From: Streptomyces agglomeratus
GTDB lineage: Bacteria; Actinomycetota; Actinomycetes; Streptomycetales; Streptomycetaceae
Direction of reading: 5' to 3'
NCBI RefSeq assembly: GCF_001746415.1
Contig: NZ_MEHJ01000001.1
Span: 7,322,501-7,386,500 of the forward strand
Length of the DNA stretch: 64,000 nt
In this document: positions 35,932 through 48,501 of the stretch, one piece after another
Numbering within the stretch: the stretch's first letter is position 1
Layout: every line of letters begins with the position of its first letter
Made by a program: the position numbers and the translations under genes
Notes under the pieces: generated by a model
Databases searched by the model: none
What the model was told of the DNA's origin: nothing
Seen by the model: the letters and a program-made list of their open reading frames with translations, nothing else

Positions 35932-35935
<4 letters not shown>
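33614..35935 (-). CDS. Multidomain SpoIIE-type PP2C phosphatase (ANTAR-GAF-PAS-PAS-PP2C)
   Basis: A 773-residue cytosolic phosphatase. Residues about 5-70 (LRSDLALAQETTDARALIGIATGILVERG) resemble an ANTAR domain. A GAF-like domain lies at about 110-265, PAS domains at about 285-380 and 400-510, then a coiled coil. The PP2C domain (about 560-773) has GGDWYDAVVL, VGDVAGHGIKAA, MYTDGLIERR and DDDTCLIGV. It should dephosphorylate an anti-anti-sigma factor such as the STAS protein at 42016-42471. GTGA overlap with the kinase gene upstream shows they are made together, a layout like OsaA/OsaC in Streptomyces (inference). Confidence 0.85.
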
Positions 35936-40236
<4,301 letters not shown>

Positions 40237-40550
40237 GCTGATTCCCGCCCCTCGTTCACAAGTCCCCGTGGACCGACCGACAAGGGACCGGCCGTTCGCA
40301 TAGCAGCCGATTCCGGATGTACGGCCGGACTCATACTGCCATAGTTGCTATGCGGCAAGCATTCCGTCGCCCCACCGGTCACCGCAGTGGATTCCTGTAC
40401 GCCGTGCCACCGGCCAAAACCCCGGGACCGGTGGCGCTTTCCGTGCTCTGCGGCACATCCGGTGACGGGCCCCCGGGAGTCCGTTTTGACGTAGGGTCGC
40501 CGGAGTCGTCGGACGCACGGAGGCCGACCGGAGGGGAAGAGCTTCAGACG
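40237..40550. other. Divergent control region between kinase and GAF-PP2C genes
   Basis: No gene is supported in this stretch. It must hold promoters for both directions. Perfect inverted arms CGCATAGCA (40297-40305) and TGCTATGCG (40346-40354) lie 40 bp apart in its most AT-rich part and may be an operator pair. No promoter hexamers are convincing. Confidence 0.45.
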
Positions 40551-42014
40551 ATGCCAGCATCCGTGCCGGCGCCTTCGCAAGGAGCGGCCGTACGCGGCCC
40601 GCTGCCGTCCGGGCCGGAGCAGGAAGCGGCCCGCTTGGAGGCGGTCCGGCGCTACGACATACTCGACACGCCTCCCGACGGCGCCTTCGACCGGGTGTCC
40701 GCGCTGGCGGCCCGGCTCTTCGACGTTCCGGTGGCGACCGTGACGATCGTCGACAGCGACCGGATCTGGTTCAAGGCGGCCAGCGGACTGGACGGCGTCA
40801 GCCAGATCGGCCGCGACCCCGGGCTGTGCGCCTCGGCGATCCTGGCCGACGGCGCGACCGTCATCCCCGACGCCCTCGCCGACCCCGTGGCCTGCTCCAA
40901 CCCGCTGGTCGCCGGTTCGATGGGCGTACGTTTCTACGCCGCGGCCCCGATCACCACGCCCGACGGCCACCGGCTCGGCACCGTCAACATCCTGGACACC
41001 CGGCCCAGGGTGATCAGCGAAGCCGAGATGGAGACCCTGTCGGACCTGGCGGCGATCGTCCTCGACGAGATGGAGCTGCGGCTCTCGGCGCTGAAGGCGG
41101 TACGCACCGAACAGGAGCGGCGCAAGGCCGAGCAGCGGGCACGGACCCAGGCGGAGCGGGACAAGGCGTCCCTCGCCGCCTTCGCTTCGACCCTCCAGCG
41201 GACGCTGCTGCCCCCGGCCCTCCCGGTGGTCCCCGGGCTCGAACTGGCCTGTCACTACCAGACGGCTTCCCCGCAGGACGTCGGCGGTGACTTCTACGAC
41301 GTCTTCCCGCTCGGCGGAGCGCGCTGGGCGTTCTTCCTCGGCGACGTGTGCGGCAAGGGCGCCGAGGCCGCGGCCGTCACCTCGCTGACGCGCTACACGC
41401 TGCGGGAGGCCGCCCAGCACCACGAGGAGCCCGAAGCGGTACTGGCCGCCCTGAACACGGCGCTGCTCCTCGACGCCTCGATCGGCAGCCGCTTCTGCAC
41501 CTGCCTGTTCGGGTTCCTCGAACCCGCGGCGGACGGGGGATTCAACGTCACCGTGGCGTCCGGCGGACACCCGCCCGCCTACCGCCTCCACACGCGACCG
41601 GGCGGTGGCGCGGAGGTGGAGCCCGTACACATCAAGGGCGGAATGCTGGTCGGCGCCTTCGAGGAGGCGGCCTTCACCTCGCGCACCTTTCACCTGGGTC
41701 CCGGCCAGGGGCTGCTGATGTACACCGACGGGCTCACCGAAGCCCGTCTCGCCGACGGGACGATGCTCGGGGAGAGCGGCGTGGCCGCGTTCCTTGCCCG
41801 GCGGACCGGCCCGGCCGACGCCACGGCTCTGGTCGACGACGCCGTGGCCCTGATCCAGGGCCTTCCGCAGGACGTCGGAGACGATGTCGCCCTGCTGGCC
41901 CTTTCCGTACCCCCAGTACAGGCCGTGGGCGGTCACGGTGTGAGCGCGACCGCCCACACCACTGCCGCCCCCGTTCCTGTCGACGCGACCGGCCCGTCCG
42001 GCGAGAAGGACTGA
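40551..42014 (+). CDS. GAF-PP2C serine phosphatase (RsbU-like)
   Basis: A 487-residue cytosolic phosphatase. RRYDILDTPPDGAFDRVSALAARLFDVPVATVTIVD opens a GAF domain (about 25-185) of the type fused to diguanylate cyclases and phosphatases. A short coiled coil (EQERRKAEQRARTQAERDKA) links to PP2C (about 215-460) with GGDFYDVFPL, LGDVCGKGAEAA, MYTDGLTEAR and GDDVALLAL. GGAGG lies upstream of ATG 40551, at about 16 nt, longer than ideal. It precedes a STAS gene by one base, which suggests the pair forms a phosphatase and its substrate. Confidence 0.85.
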   Translation: MPASVPAPSQGAAVRGPLPSGPEQEAARLEAVRRYDILDTPPDGAFDRVSALAARLFDVPVATVTIVDSDRIWFKAASGLDGVSQIGRDPGLCASAILADGATVIPDALADPVACSNPLVAGSMGVRFYAAAPITTPDGHRLGTVNILDTRPRVISEAEMETLSDLAAIVLDEMELRLSALKAVRTEQERRKAEQRARTQAERDKASLAAFASTLQRTLLPPALPVVPGLELACHYQTASPQDVGGDFYDVFPLGGARWAFFLGDVCGKGAEAAAVTSLTRYTLREAAQHHEEPEAVLAALNTALLLDASIGSRFCTCLFGFLEPAADGGFNVTVASGGHPPAYRLHTRPGGGAEVEPVHIKGGMLVGAFEEAAFTSRTFHLGPGQGLLMYTDGLTEARLADGTMLGESGVAAFLARRTGPADATALVDDAVALIQGLPQDVGDDVALLALSVPPVQAVGGHGVSATAHTTAAPVPVDATGPSGEKD

Positions 42015-42015
42015 C

Positions 42016-42471
42016 GTGGTGTCCCACAGCCTCGCTTTCACCGTCCAGCAGTTCGACGGCGCGCTCGCCCTGCTCACCGTCACGGGCGAGATCGATTTCA
42101 CTACGGCTCCCGATCTGCGCGACCGCGCCCTGGAACTGAGCCGCCAGGGCAGCCGCCATCTGATCCTGGACCTGGCGCCGGTCGACTTCTGCGACTCGTC
42201 GGGGCTCAACGCGCTCATCGGCATTCTGCGCTGCGCCAAGGAGACGGGCGGCACGCTCGCCCTCGCCGCGGTCCCCGACCGGCTGTCCCGGCTCCTGGAC
42301 CTGACCGGCGTCAGTCAGCTGATGCCCGCTCACGCGGACGCCGCCGCGGCCATGAGTGCGCACAGCGCGACCCATGGCCCGGCGGCCGCCGGGCCGGCCG
42401 TACGGCACCTTCGGGCCGTCGCCACCCCGCAGGACGGCGCGGACATACCCGAGGCCCGCGAAGCACCCTGA
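42016..42471 (+). CDS. STAS-domain anti-sigma factor antagonist (RsbV/BldG-like)
   Basis: A 151-residue anti-anti-sigma factor. GEIDFTTAPDLRDRALEL and the switch motif VDFCDSSGLNALIGIL, with its phosphorylatable serine, are diagnostic. In its unphosphorylated form it would bind an RsbW-type kinase and free a sigma factor. The last 45 residues are a low-complexity tail. GAGAAGGA precedes GTG 42016; a second GTG follows directly. It is convergent with the sigma gene. Confidence 0.88.
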   Translation: MVSHSLAFTVQQFDGALALLTVTGEIDFTTAPDLRDRALELSRQGSRHLILDLAPVDFCDSSGLNALIGILRCAKETGGTLALAAVPDRLSRLLDLTGVSQLMPAHADAAAAMSAHSATHGPAAAGPAVRHLRAVATPQDGADIPEAREAP

Positions 42472-42547
42472 GCGGGATACCGCCGCTCGCTCGGGGTGCC
42501 TCGCGGGCGGCGGGCCGGTGAGAATGCCTCGCGGGCCCGGGGCCGGC

Positions 42548-42567
42548 GAGGCGGGCATGCCCGCCTC
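42548..42567. terminator. Palindromic terminator candidate between STAS and sigma genes
   Basis: A perfect 20-bp palindrome made of GAGGCGGGCA and TGCCCGCCTC overlaps the stop of the sigma gene and could end transcription from either side. Nearby, TGCCTCGCGGGC occurs twice about 30 bp apart. Confidence 0.5.
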
Positions 42568-43465
42568 AGGCGAACATGCCCGTCCTGAGCTTGGCGATCG
42601 TGCGGCTGAGGAGGCGGGAGACCTGCATCTGCGAGATACCCAGCCGGGCGCCGATCTGCGACTGTGTCAGCTCCTCGCCGAAACGCATCTCGATCAGACT
42701 GCGCTCACGGGCGTCGAGCCGGTCCAGGAGGGGAGCCAGCGTGTGCAGGTCCTCCACGGTCTCCATGGCGGGGTCCGGTTCGCCCAGCACGTCCGCGAAG
42801 CTGCGCGCCGAGTCGCTCCCGGCGTTGTCACCGCTGTCGTTGGGTGTCTCCAGGGAGCCGGCCACGTATCCGTTCGAGGCGATTATCCCCTCGATGATCT
42901 CTTCCTCGCTGAGCTTCAGGTGCGCGGCGAGTTCCTTCACGGTCGGGTCCCGGCCGAGGTCGACGGCGAGGTGCTCCTTGGCCTTGGCCAGTTCGGTACG
43001 CAGTTCCTGAAGGCGCCGGGGAACGTGCACGGCCCACGTGGTGTCGCGGAAGAAGCGCTTGATCTCCCCGATGATGTAGGGGAGGGCGAAACTCGTGAAC
43101 TCCACTTCGCGCGACAGGTCGAACCGGTCGATGGCCTTGATCAGCCCGATGGTCCCGACCTGGATGATGTCTTCCATCTCGCCGCTGCCGCGGTTGCGGA
43201 ACCGGCGGGCGGAGAAGTGCACGAGAGAGAGGTTCATCTCGACAAGGGTGTTGCGTGCGTACTGGTACTCGTGAGTGCCCTCTTCAAGGACCTGGAGGCG
43301 CTCGAAGAACAGCTTCGACAGTGCTCGGGCGTCCTTCGGGGCGATCTTCCCCGCGTCCTCGATCCAGGGCAGCTCTTCGACACCGGCCGCTGAGCCGCCC
43401 ACAGACGGGGCCGCGGCCTCCATCTCATCGGTGTCGGCAGCAGCCTGTGCGGAAGTCGCTGTCAT
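42566..43465 (-). CDS. RNA polymerase sigma factor, SigB/SigF/SigG subfamily
   Basis: A 299-residue alternative sigma factor of the stress/sporulation class. Region 2 is LVHFSARRFRNRGSGEMEDIIQVGTIGLIKAIDRFDLSREVEFTSFALPYIIGEIKRFFRD. Region 3 is DLGRDPTVKELAAHLKLSEEEI. Region 4 is LDRLDARERSLIEMRFGEELTQSQIGARLGISQMQVSRLLSRTIAKLR. An acidic N-terminal extension of 40 residues precedes region 1.2. Proteins of this class are held by RsbW-type anti-sigma kinases, and such partners lie all around it. ATG 43465 follows GGGGAGGACAGG. Confidence 0.92.
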   Translation of the reverse strand: MTATSAQAAADTDEMEAAAPSVGGSAAGVEELPWIEDAGKIAPKDARALSKLFFERLQVLEEGTHEYQYARNTLVEMNLSLVHFSARRFRNRGSGEMEDIIQVGTIGLIKAIDRFDLSREVEFTSFALPYIIGEIKRFFRDTTWAVHVPRRLQELRTELAKAKEHLAVDLGRDPTVKELAAHLKLSEEEIIEGIIASNGYVAGSLETPNDSGDNAGSDSARSFADVLGEPDPAMETVEDLHTLAPLLDRLDARERSLIEMRFGEELTQSQIGARLGISQMQVSRLLSRTIAKLRTGMFA

Positions 43466-43563
43466 GTGCCTGTCCTCCCCTTGTAGTGCTTGTTCCCTCC
43501 GGGGGGTGCCCAGCCTTTATTTTTGTATTCATGCCGCCCAACAAGAATTACGTTCCACAAGGA

Positions 43564-44355
43564 TCAGGGGCAGTCGCCGGCGGCCGCGGGCACCTCGATT
43601 TCCCAGGGTGCTGCTCCGCTGCCGTCGGTCCAGGCGACGAGCCCGGTGTGGTCGACGCAGACGATCCCGCACTGCTCGGCGTACTCGGCCGCGGGCTGGG
43701 TGAACTCGCCGGTGGTCACCACCGCCGCGACGTGGGCCTCGTGCACCGCGAAGCACGTACCGCCGAAGCGCTGGACGTCCTGGGAACCGACCTTGTTCAT
43801 GGGGCCGTAGCGCTTGCACTGGATGACGACGCGCCGTCCGTCCGGAGCGGTGGCCACGACATCGGCGCCGAGATCCCCGGCTCCGCCGACGACGTCGACG
43901 TCACGGCAGCCGTCCCGCTCGCACAGCGCGGCGATGGCCTGCTCGAAATCCGCCGGATCCATGGCGGCGTAATCCGTGGACGCGAAGGTCTCGGCGGGGG
44001 CGACTTCCGCCTCCGCGACCGGGACCGGTTCCGCCGCCGTTGCCGGAAGGTCGCGGGGTTCCGCCGCCCCGGGGTACCGGGACGTCTCGTACGTCGCTTC
44101 GGCCACGGCGCCGGCGACGTGCGCCGCGCCGCGACGCCTGCGTAGGCTCCGCAGGGCGGCCACCGCGGCGACCACCGCGACGGCTGCCGCCACGGCGAGG
44201 GCCGGGCGGTTGTCGGCCGCTCGTAGGGCCAGCTTCAGAGTCAGGCCCGCACCGCACAGGACGATGGCGACGAGTCCGAAGCAGAGGATGGTCTGCCGGA
44301 GGCTGAAGGCCGTTCTCCGGCTCGCGCGTCGCGGCCCGCGTATGCGTACGGTCAT
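43564..44355 (-). CDS. Membrane-anchored Mrr-like restriction endonuclease domain protein
   Basis: A 263-residue protein. Two hydrophobic helices (about 18-45 and 50-68) anchor it, an acidic linker follows, and residues about 130-250 form an Mrr-type nuclease fold. DPADFEQAIAALCERDGCRDVDV opens the domain. GADVVATAPDGRRVVIQCKRYG carries the catalytic Asp and QxK residues. VVTTGEFTQPAAEYAEQCGIVCVD completes it. Such proteins are widespread in streptomycetes and their DNA targets are unknown. ATG 44355 follows AGGGGTGACC. Confidence 0.82.
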   Translation of the reverse strand: MTVRIRGPRRASRRTAFSLRQTILCFGLVAIVLCGAGLTLKLALRAADNRPALAVAAAVAVVAAVAALRSLRRRRGAAHVAGAVAEATYETSRYPGAAEPRDLPATAAEPVPVAEAEVAPAETFASTDYAAMDPADFEQAIAALCERDGCRDVDVVGGAGDLGADVVATAPDGRRVVIQCKRYGPMNKVGSQDVQRFGGTCFAVHEAHVAAVVTTGEFTQPAAEYAEQCGIVCVDHTGLVAWTDGSGAAPWEIEVPAAAGDCP

Positions 44356-44565
44356 ATTCGGCGGTCACCCCTGGATGCGGCGGCATGAAGATCACTCATG
44401 GCTGCCGTCTGCCCCGGTCCGTCCGTTTAAACAGGGGAGCGACCGGACGCCGACGCACGTGGCCCCCGGGGGACCGGGCGAGGGCCGGGGCAGGGCCTTG
44501 AAGATCGTCGTGACCGATCCCGTAGCCTTTGGCCCCCAATGCTTCGAGTCCGGCCGAGGGTAACC

Positions 44566-44619
44566 ATGGACGTGATCACCTCCAGACAGAACGCGCGAGA
44601 GCGACGGCCCGCGCCGTGA
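44566..44619 (+). CDS. 17-codon upstream reading frame coupled to an anti-sigma gene
   Basis: ATG at 44566, with GAGGGT four to five bases before it, opens a frame of 17 codons (MDVITSRQNARERRPAP). Its TGA overlaps the GTG of the anti-sigma gene. The downstream gene has only a weak binding site of its own, so this mini-gene may load ribosomes onto it. No function of the peptide itself is implied. Confidence 0.4.
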   Translation: MDVITSRQNARERRPAP

Positions 44620-45008
44620 GCGACCACAGCTGGCGCATCGTTCCGGGCCCCGGCGCGTTCGCCCACGCCCGCGACCTCGCGCGAGAAACGCTGGAGTCGT
44701 GGAACTGGCCGCCCGAACGTGTGGACGTCGTCGTACTCCTCGTCTCCGAACTGGTCACCAACGCCCACCGGCACGCGGGAACCGACGCGTGGCTTCAGCT
44801 GCACCCGACCCCGGACGGCGTCCGCCTGACCGTCCACGACGCCAGTACGCGACAGCCGGCCCGTCGGACTCCCGACCTCGAAGCCGCCGTCGGCGGGTTC
44901 GGCCTGCACATCCTGGAGCGGCTGGCCTCGCGATGGGGCGTCGAAACGAACGCGGACGGCAAGCGGATCTGGGCTCTGGTCCCCGCCGCGACCACGTCGC
45001 CGGGCTGA
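44616..45008 (+). CDS. Anti-sigma regulatory kinase (RsbW-like HATPase)
   Basis: A 130-residue GHKL-ATPase. VVVLLVSELVTNAHRHAG is the N box, VHDASTRQPARR a divergent G1 box (no DxGxG glycine pair) and GGFGLHILERLASRWGV the G2 box. This small RsbW-like type is abundant in Streptomyces and is often bound by BldG-like STAS proteins. GTG 44616 is preferred because conserved sequence starts there and it overlaps the upstream frame; a TTG at 44529 would add 29 unconserved residues. Confidence 0.8.
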   Translation: MSDHSWRIVPGPGAFAHARDLARETLESWNWPPERVDVVVLLVSELVTNAHRHAGTDAWLQLHPTPDGVRLTVHDASTRQPARRTPDLEAAVGGFGLHILERLASRWGVETNADGKRIWALVPAATTSPG

Positions 45009-45268
45009 CGCCCGCGCTGCCCGGAAGCCGGGACGCCCGGCCTGCGGCGACAGCGGCCCTGCTCCGGACGTATCTGATGGCCTCTCAGGTGACCGGTCCC
45101 GGCGCACCGGCCGGCCGCGACGGTCACCGCCGGCGCCCGTTCCGCCGCCGCTGGGTGCCGGCCCGCACGTAGTTACGCAACTGTCGCATTTCTCCGTGCA
45201 ACTGCCGCCTCCCCTGCGCCGTCTATTAAGCGAAACGTCAATCACGCGGGCGCGAGGAAGGGACAGCG

Positions 45269-45964
45269 GTGAGGAACATACGCCGAAGAGGATTTGTCGC
45301 AGCCGGAATTACCGCGCTGGTGGCTCCGCTCACTGTGGCCGTGGGAAGTACGCCGGCTCAGGCCGCGTCGTGCACCACGCAGACCGGGGCCTACCAGAAG
45401 CAGGTCGAGAAGTTCCTCGGCCGCCCGGTGGACGGAAGGCAGTCGGTCGCCGACTGCAAGGCGATTCAGGCATTTCAGACGAAACACTCCATCAGTCCGA
45501 ACGTCGGACTGGCGGGTCCCATCACCTGGGGCGTCATGGACCTGATGAACCGGCAGAAGGCAGTCGGGAGCAATCCGAACAGAGCGGGCAAGTGTCCCAC
45601 CAACAAGGGCCGTATCGCCTGCGTCGACCTCACGCTCCAGCTCAGCTGGATCCAGGACGGCAGGGAACTGGCGTACGGACCGGTTCCCGTGCGCACGGGC
45701 CGCAACGGGTACGAGACGCGCACCGGCCTGAAGAAGGTCTACTGGCGCAACATCGACCACGTCTCCAGCATCTACCACGTGCCGATGCCGTACAGCCAGT
45801 TCTTCGACGGCGGACAGGCGTTCCACTCGGTCGGCATCAGCGTGTGGGCGCCGCCCGGCTCGCACGGGTGCGTGAACATGACCAAAACCGCCGCTTCAAA
45901 GTACTGGAGCATGCTCCGCAAGGGCGACGACGTCTTCGTCTACGGCCGCAAGCCCGGCACCTGA
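45269..45964 (+). CDS. Secreted L,D-transpeptidase with peptidoglycan-binding domain
   Basis: A 231-residue exported enzyme. The N-terminal RNIRRRGFVAAGITALVAPL and AQA form a twin-arginine-like signal peptide with cleavage near residue 33. A PG-binding_1-like domain (about 35-95) contains VDGRQSVADCKAIQAFQTKH. The YkuD domain (about 110-225) has HSVGISVWAPPGSHGCVNM, with catalytic cysteine in SHGC. It forms 3-3 crosslinks or attaches proteins to peptidoglycan. GTG 45269 follows GAGGAAGGGAC. Confidence 0.88.
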   Translation: MRNIRRRGFVAAGITALVAPLTVAVGSTPAQAASCTTQTGAYQKQVEKFLGRPVDGRQSVADCKAIQAFQTKHSISPNVGLAGPITWGVMDLMNRQKAVGSNPNRAGKCPTNKGRIACVDLTLQLSWIQDGRELAYGPVPVRTGRNGYETRTGLKKVYWRNIDHVSSIYHVPMPYSQFFDGGQAFHSVGISVWAPPGSHGCVNMTKTAASKYWSMLRKGDDVFVYGRKPGT

Positions 45965-46109
45965 GCAACCTCACGGGCGGTGGTGGAACGCTTCTTTCGG
46001 TCATGGTGACGCGGCGGGCCGCGGCCCGCTGTTTCGCCCGGGCGAGGCGGGGCATCCGCAGGGGGCATGCCGGCACCGCAGGGCGTGCCGAGCGGGAAGG
46101 AGTGCTCCC

Positions 46110-46943
46110 ATGTGCCGATGGCTCGCCTACTCCGGAACGCCCGTCCTGCTCGGCGACATCCTGTACAAGCCGGCGCACTCCCTGATCGACCAGAGCCTGC
46201 ACTCGCGGATGGGCGTCGAGACGACCAACGGCGACGGTTTCGGCATCGGCTGGTACGGATCCGACGCGCATACACCGGCCATCGTCCGGGACACGGGCCC
46301 TGCCTGGAACAACCGCAACTTGCAGGAAATCGCGGACCACGTCCGCTCACCGCTGTTCTTCGCCCATGTCCGCGCCTCGACCGGGACGGCAGTGCAGCAG
46401 ACGAACTGCCACCCTTTTCGCCATGGCCGGTGGATGTGGATGCACAACGGTGCGATCACCGACTTCCACCGGCTCCGGCGTGACCTCTCCCTGGCCATCG
46501 ACCCCGCGCTGTACTCGCTCCTGGAGGGGTCGACCGACTCGGAAGTGATGTTCTACCTGGCCATCACCCTGGGCCTGGACCAGGACGCGCCGGGCGCTGT
46601 CGCCCGGATGGCCGGGCTGGTCGAGGGACTGGGCCGCGAACACGGGGTGGAGTACCCCCTCCAGATGACCATCGCCGTGACCGACAGTGAGCGGCTCTGG
46701 GCCTTCCGGTACTCGAGCCAGGGGAAATCGCGGTCGCTCTTCTACAGCACCAGGGCGGCCACGGTCCGGGAGCTCCATCCCGACCTGGCCTTCCTGACGG
46801 GCGTCTCCGCCGAGACACGCCTCATCGTGTCCGAGCCGCTGGGCGATCTGCCGGGCGTCTGGAACGAATTGCCCGAGAGCAGCTGCGCCGTGGTCCAGCC
46901 CGGCACGGACGAGCTGTTCACTTTCGAACCCCAGCCGGTGTAA
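46110..46943 (+). CDS. Class II glutamine amidotransferase (EgtC-like)
   Basis: A 277-residue Ntn-hydrolase with cysteine as second residue (MCRWLAYSG), which becomes the N-terminal nucleophile. TNGDGFGIGWYG, FFAHVRASTG and NCHPFRHGRWMWMHNGAI are the glutaminase-site motifs. Members act in ergothioneine synthesis (EgtC) or as amidotransferases of unknown substrate; no egtABD genes lie nearby, so the ergothioneine role is not supported here. GGAAGGAG lies before ATG 46110. Confidence 0.85.
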   Translation: MCRWLAYSGTPVLLGDILYKPAHSLIDQSLHSRMGVETTNGDGFGIGWYGSDAHTPAIVRDTGPAWNNRNLQEIADHVRSPLFFAHVRASTGTAVQQTNCHPFRHGRWMWMHNGAITDFHRLRRDLSLAIDPALYSLLEGSTDSEVMFYLAITLGLDQDAPGAVARMAGLVEGLGREHGVEYPLQMTIAVTDSERLWAFRYSSQGKSRSLFYSTRAATVRELHPDLAFLTGVSAETRLIVSEPLGDLPGVWNELPESSCAVVQPGTDELFTFEPQPV

Positions 46944-47116
46944 CGGACGGGGCCGGTCCGGCGACCGTACGAGGAAGAACGATTCCTCCGCCGCGGCGGC
47001 GGCCCCCGAAGACGTTGTCCTACTGGAATTCTATTAACCCCAAAGGGTGGCGCGAATTCAGATTTTCGGCGGTGGGCCACAAGAATACGAATCTCAGCCC
47101 ACCCCTGGAGGTGCCG

Positions 47117-48328
47117 TTGTCCCGTCCCGCCTCGTCCCCGTCGACCATGATGACGCTCGGGTGCGCGCTGTTCGCCACCCGGTGGCTCCAAGCACCTCTG
47201 TATTTCGGCCTGGTGGCCGCGCAGGGCGTATACGTCTACAAGTTCTTCAACGAGTTGTGGCATCTTGTCGACCACGTCATCAGCGGGCGGGCGGACGAGA
47301 CCCACGTCATGCTGGCCGTGCTTAAGCTGGTCGACGTAGTGATGATCGCCAATCTGCTGATCATGGTCATCGTCGGCGGGTACGAGACGTTCGTCTCCCG
47401 GATCGGGCTACAGGGCCACCGAGACCAGCCGGAATGGCTCTCGCACGTCAACTCCAACGTGCTGAAGGTGAAGCTGGCCACGGCCATCGTCGGCATCTCG
47501 TCGGTGCACCTGCTCCAGATGTTCGTCGACGTGCACCACACGCCCCGGCACGACCTGCTCTGGGGGACGGTGATCCACATGGCGTTCATCGCCTCGGCGG
47601 CGATCCTCGCGTACATGTCCGGACCCATGGCCGCGCACGAGCACCGGGGGAACGCCGCGCCCGGGACCCAACCGGTGGTCCTGCCACGGCAGCGGGACGG
47701 CACGGCCGAGGAGCCGCCCTCGGCGGCGGAGGAGCGGATCGGGGCGGCGGGGTTCCCCACACGCAAAGTGCTGGAGATGTTCGACGACAGCCAGCTGCGA
47801 TCGCCCGACCCGCAGACGCTCGTACGGCTGGGCAAGGCCGACTTCGTCGGCCGCAAGGGCAACGTGGTGTTCCTCGGCGCTCCCGGGACCGGCAAGACGC
47901 ACCTGGCCGTGGCGCTGGGCGTACGGGCCTGTCAGGCCGGCCACCGGGTGCTGTTCGCCACCGCGGCCGAATGGGCCGCCCGCCTCGGCGAGGCCAAGGC
48001 CGCGGGCCGGCTGACGAAGGAACTCGCGCGGCTGGACGAGTACCCGCTGCTGATCGTGGACGAGCTCGGATACGTACCGCTGGAGGGAGAGGCGCCCCAT
48101 CTCCTGTTCCAGCTCGTCTCACGCCGTTACGAGCGGGCCTCACTGATCGTCACCAGTGACCGGCCGTTCGCCCGCTGGGACGAGGTGTTCGGCGACGCCG
48201 CGGTCGCCTCGGCGGCGGTGGACCGCCTGGCCCACCACGCGGAGGTGATCACCCTCGACGCCGACAGCTACCGGACACGGGGCCTGGAGGCCACGGCCGT
48301 CGGGCGGCGCACGGGAACGGGCTGCTGA
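47117..48328 (+). CDS. YqhA (UPF0114) membrane domain fused to an IS21 IstB-type ATPase
   Basis: A 403-residue in-frame fusion. Residues about 12-175 match YqhA/TIGR00645 along their length, with four helices: FATRWLQAPLYFGL, LVDVVMIANLLIMVIVGGYETFVS, LATAIVGISSVHLLQMFVD and VIHMAFIASAAILAYM. A linker of about 45 residues follows. From about 220 on the protein is IstB: EERIGAAGFPTRKVLEMFD, Walker A LGAPGTGKTH, Walker B LLIVDELGYVPL, IVTSDRPFARW and VDRLAHHAEVITL. Only the N-terminal IstB part is missing. TTG 47117 has GGAGG 5 nt upstream; ATG 47147 is the alternative. No istA or terminal repeats are seen. Confidence 0.85.
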   Translation: MSRPASSPSTMMTLGCALFATRWLQAPLYFGLVAAQGVYVYKFFNELWHLVDHVISGRADETHVMLAVLKLVDVVMIANLLIMVIVGGYETFVSRIGLQGHRDQPEWLSHVNSNVLKVKLATAIVGISSVHLLQMFVDVHHTPRHDLLWGTVIHMAFIASAAILAYMSGPMAAHEHRGNAAPGTQPVVLPRQRDGTAEEPPSAAEERIGAAGFPTRKVLEMFDDSQLRSPDPQTLVRLGKADFVGRKGNVVFLGAPGTGKTHLAVALGVRACQAGHRVLFATAAEWAARLGEAKAAGRLTKELARLDEYPLLIVDELGYVPLEGEAPHLLFQLVSRRYERASLIVTSDRPFARWDEVFGDAAVASAAVDRLAHHAEVITLDADSYRTRGLEATAVGRRTGTGC

Positions 48329-48501
48329 GCGGAACGGGCTGCCGAGCGGACGACGCCCGTAACCCGCAGGTGGCACCGGACGTCCGGGCGCACATGCGCG
48401 AGCGTACCGGTTCACCACCACAACTCTGCACGTTCATGACCCGTTCGGAAGGGGTGCAAAACCATGTGGAGGTGTGCGGGGGCGGTCGACATGATGGCCG
48501 T

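Noticed and set aside
46014..46029. GCGGGCC/GGCCCGC palindrome after the L,D-transpeptidase gene as a terminator
   Set aside because: Short, without a loop or T-rich tail, and common by chance at this GC content.
47117..48328. Active IS21 insertion sequence
   Set aside because: No istA, no terminal inverted repeats or target duplication are visible; only a fused IstB domain remains.
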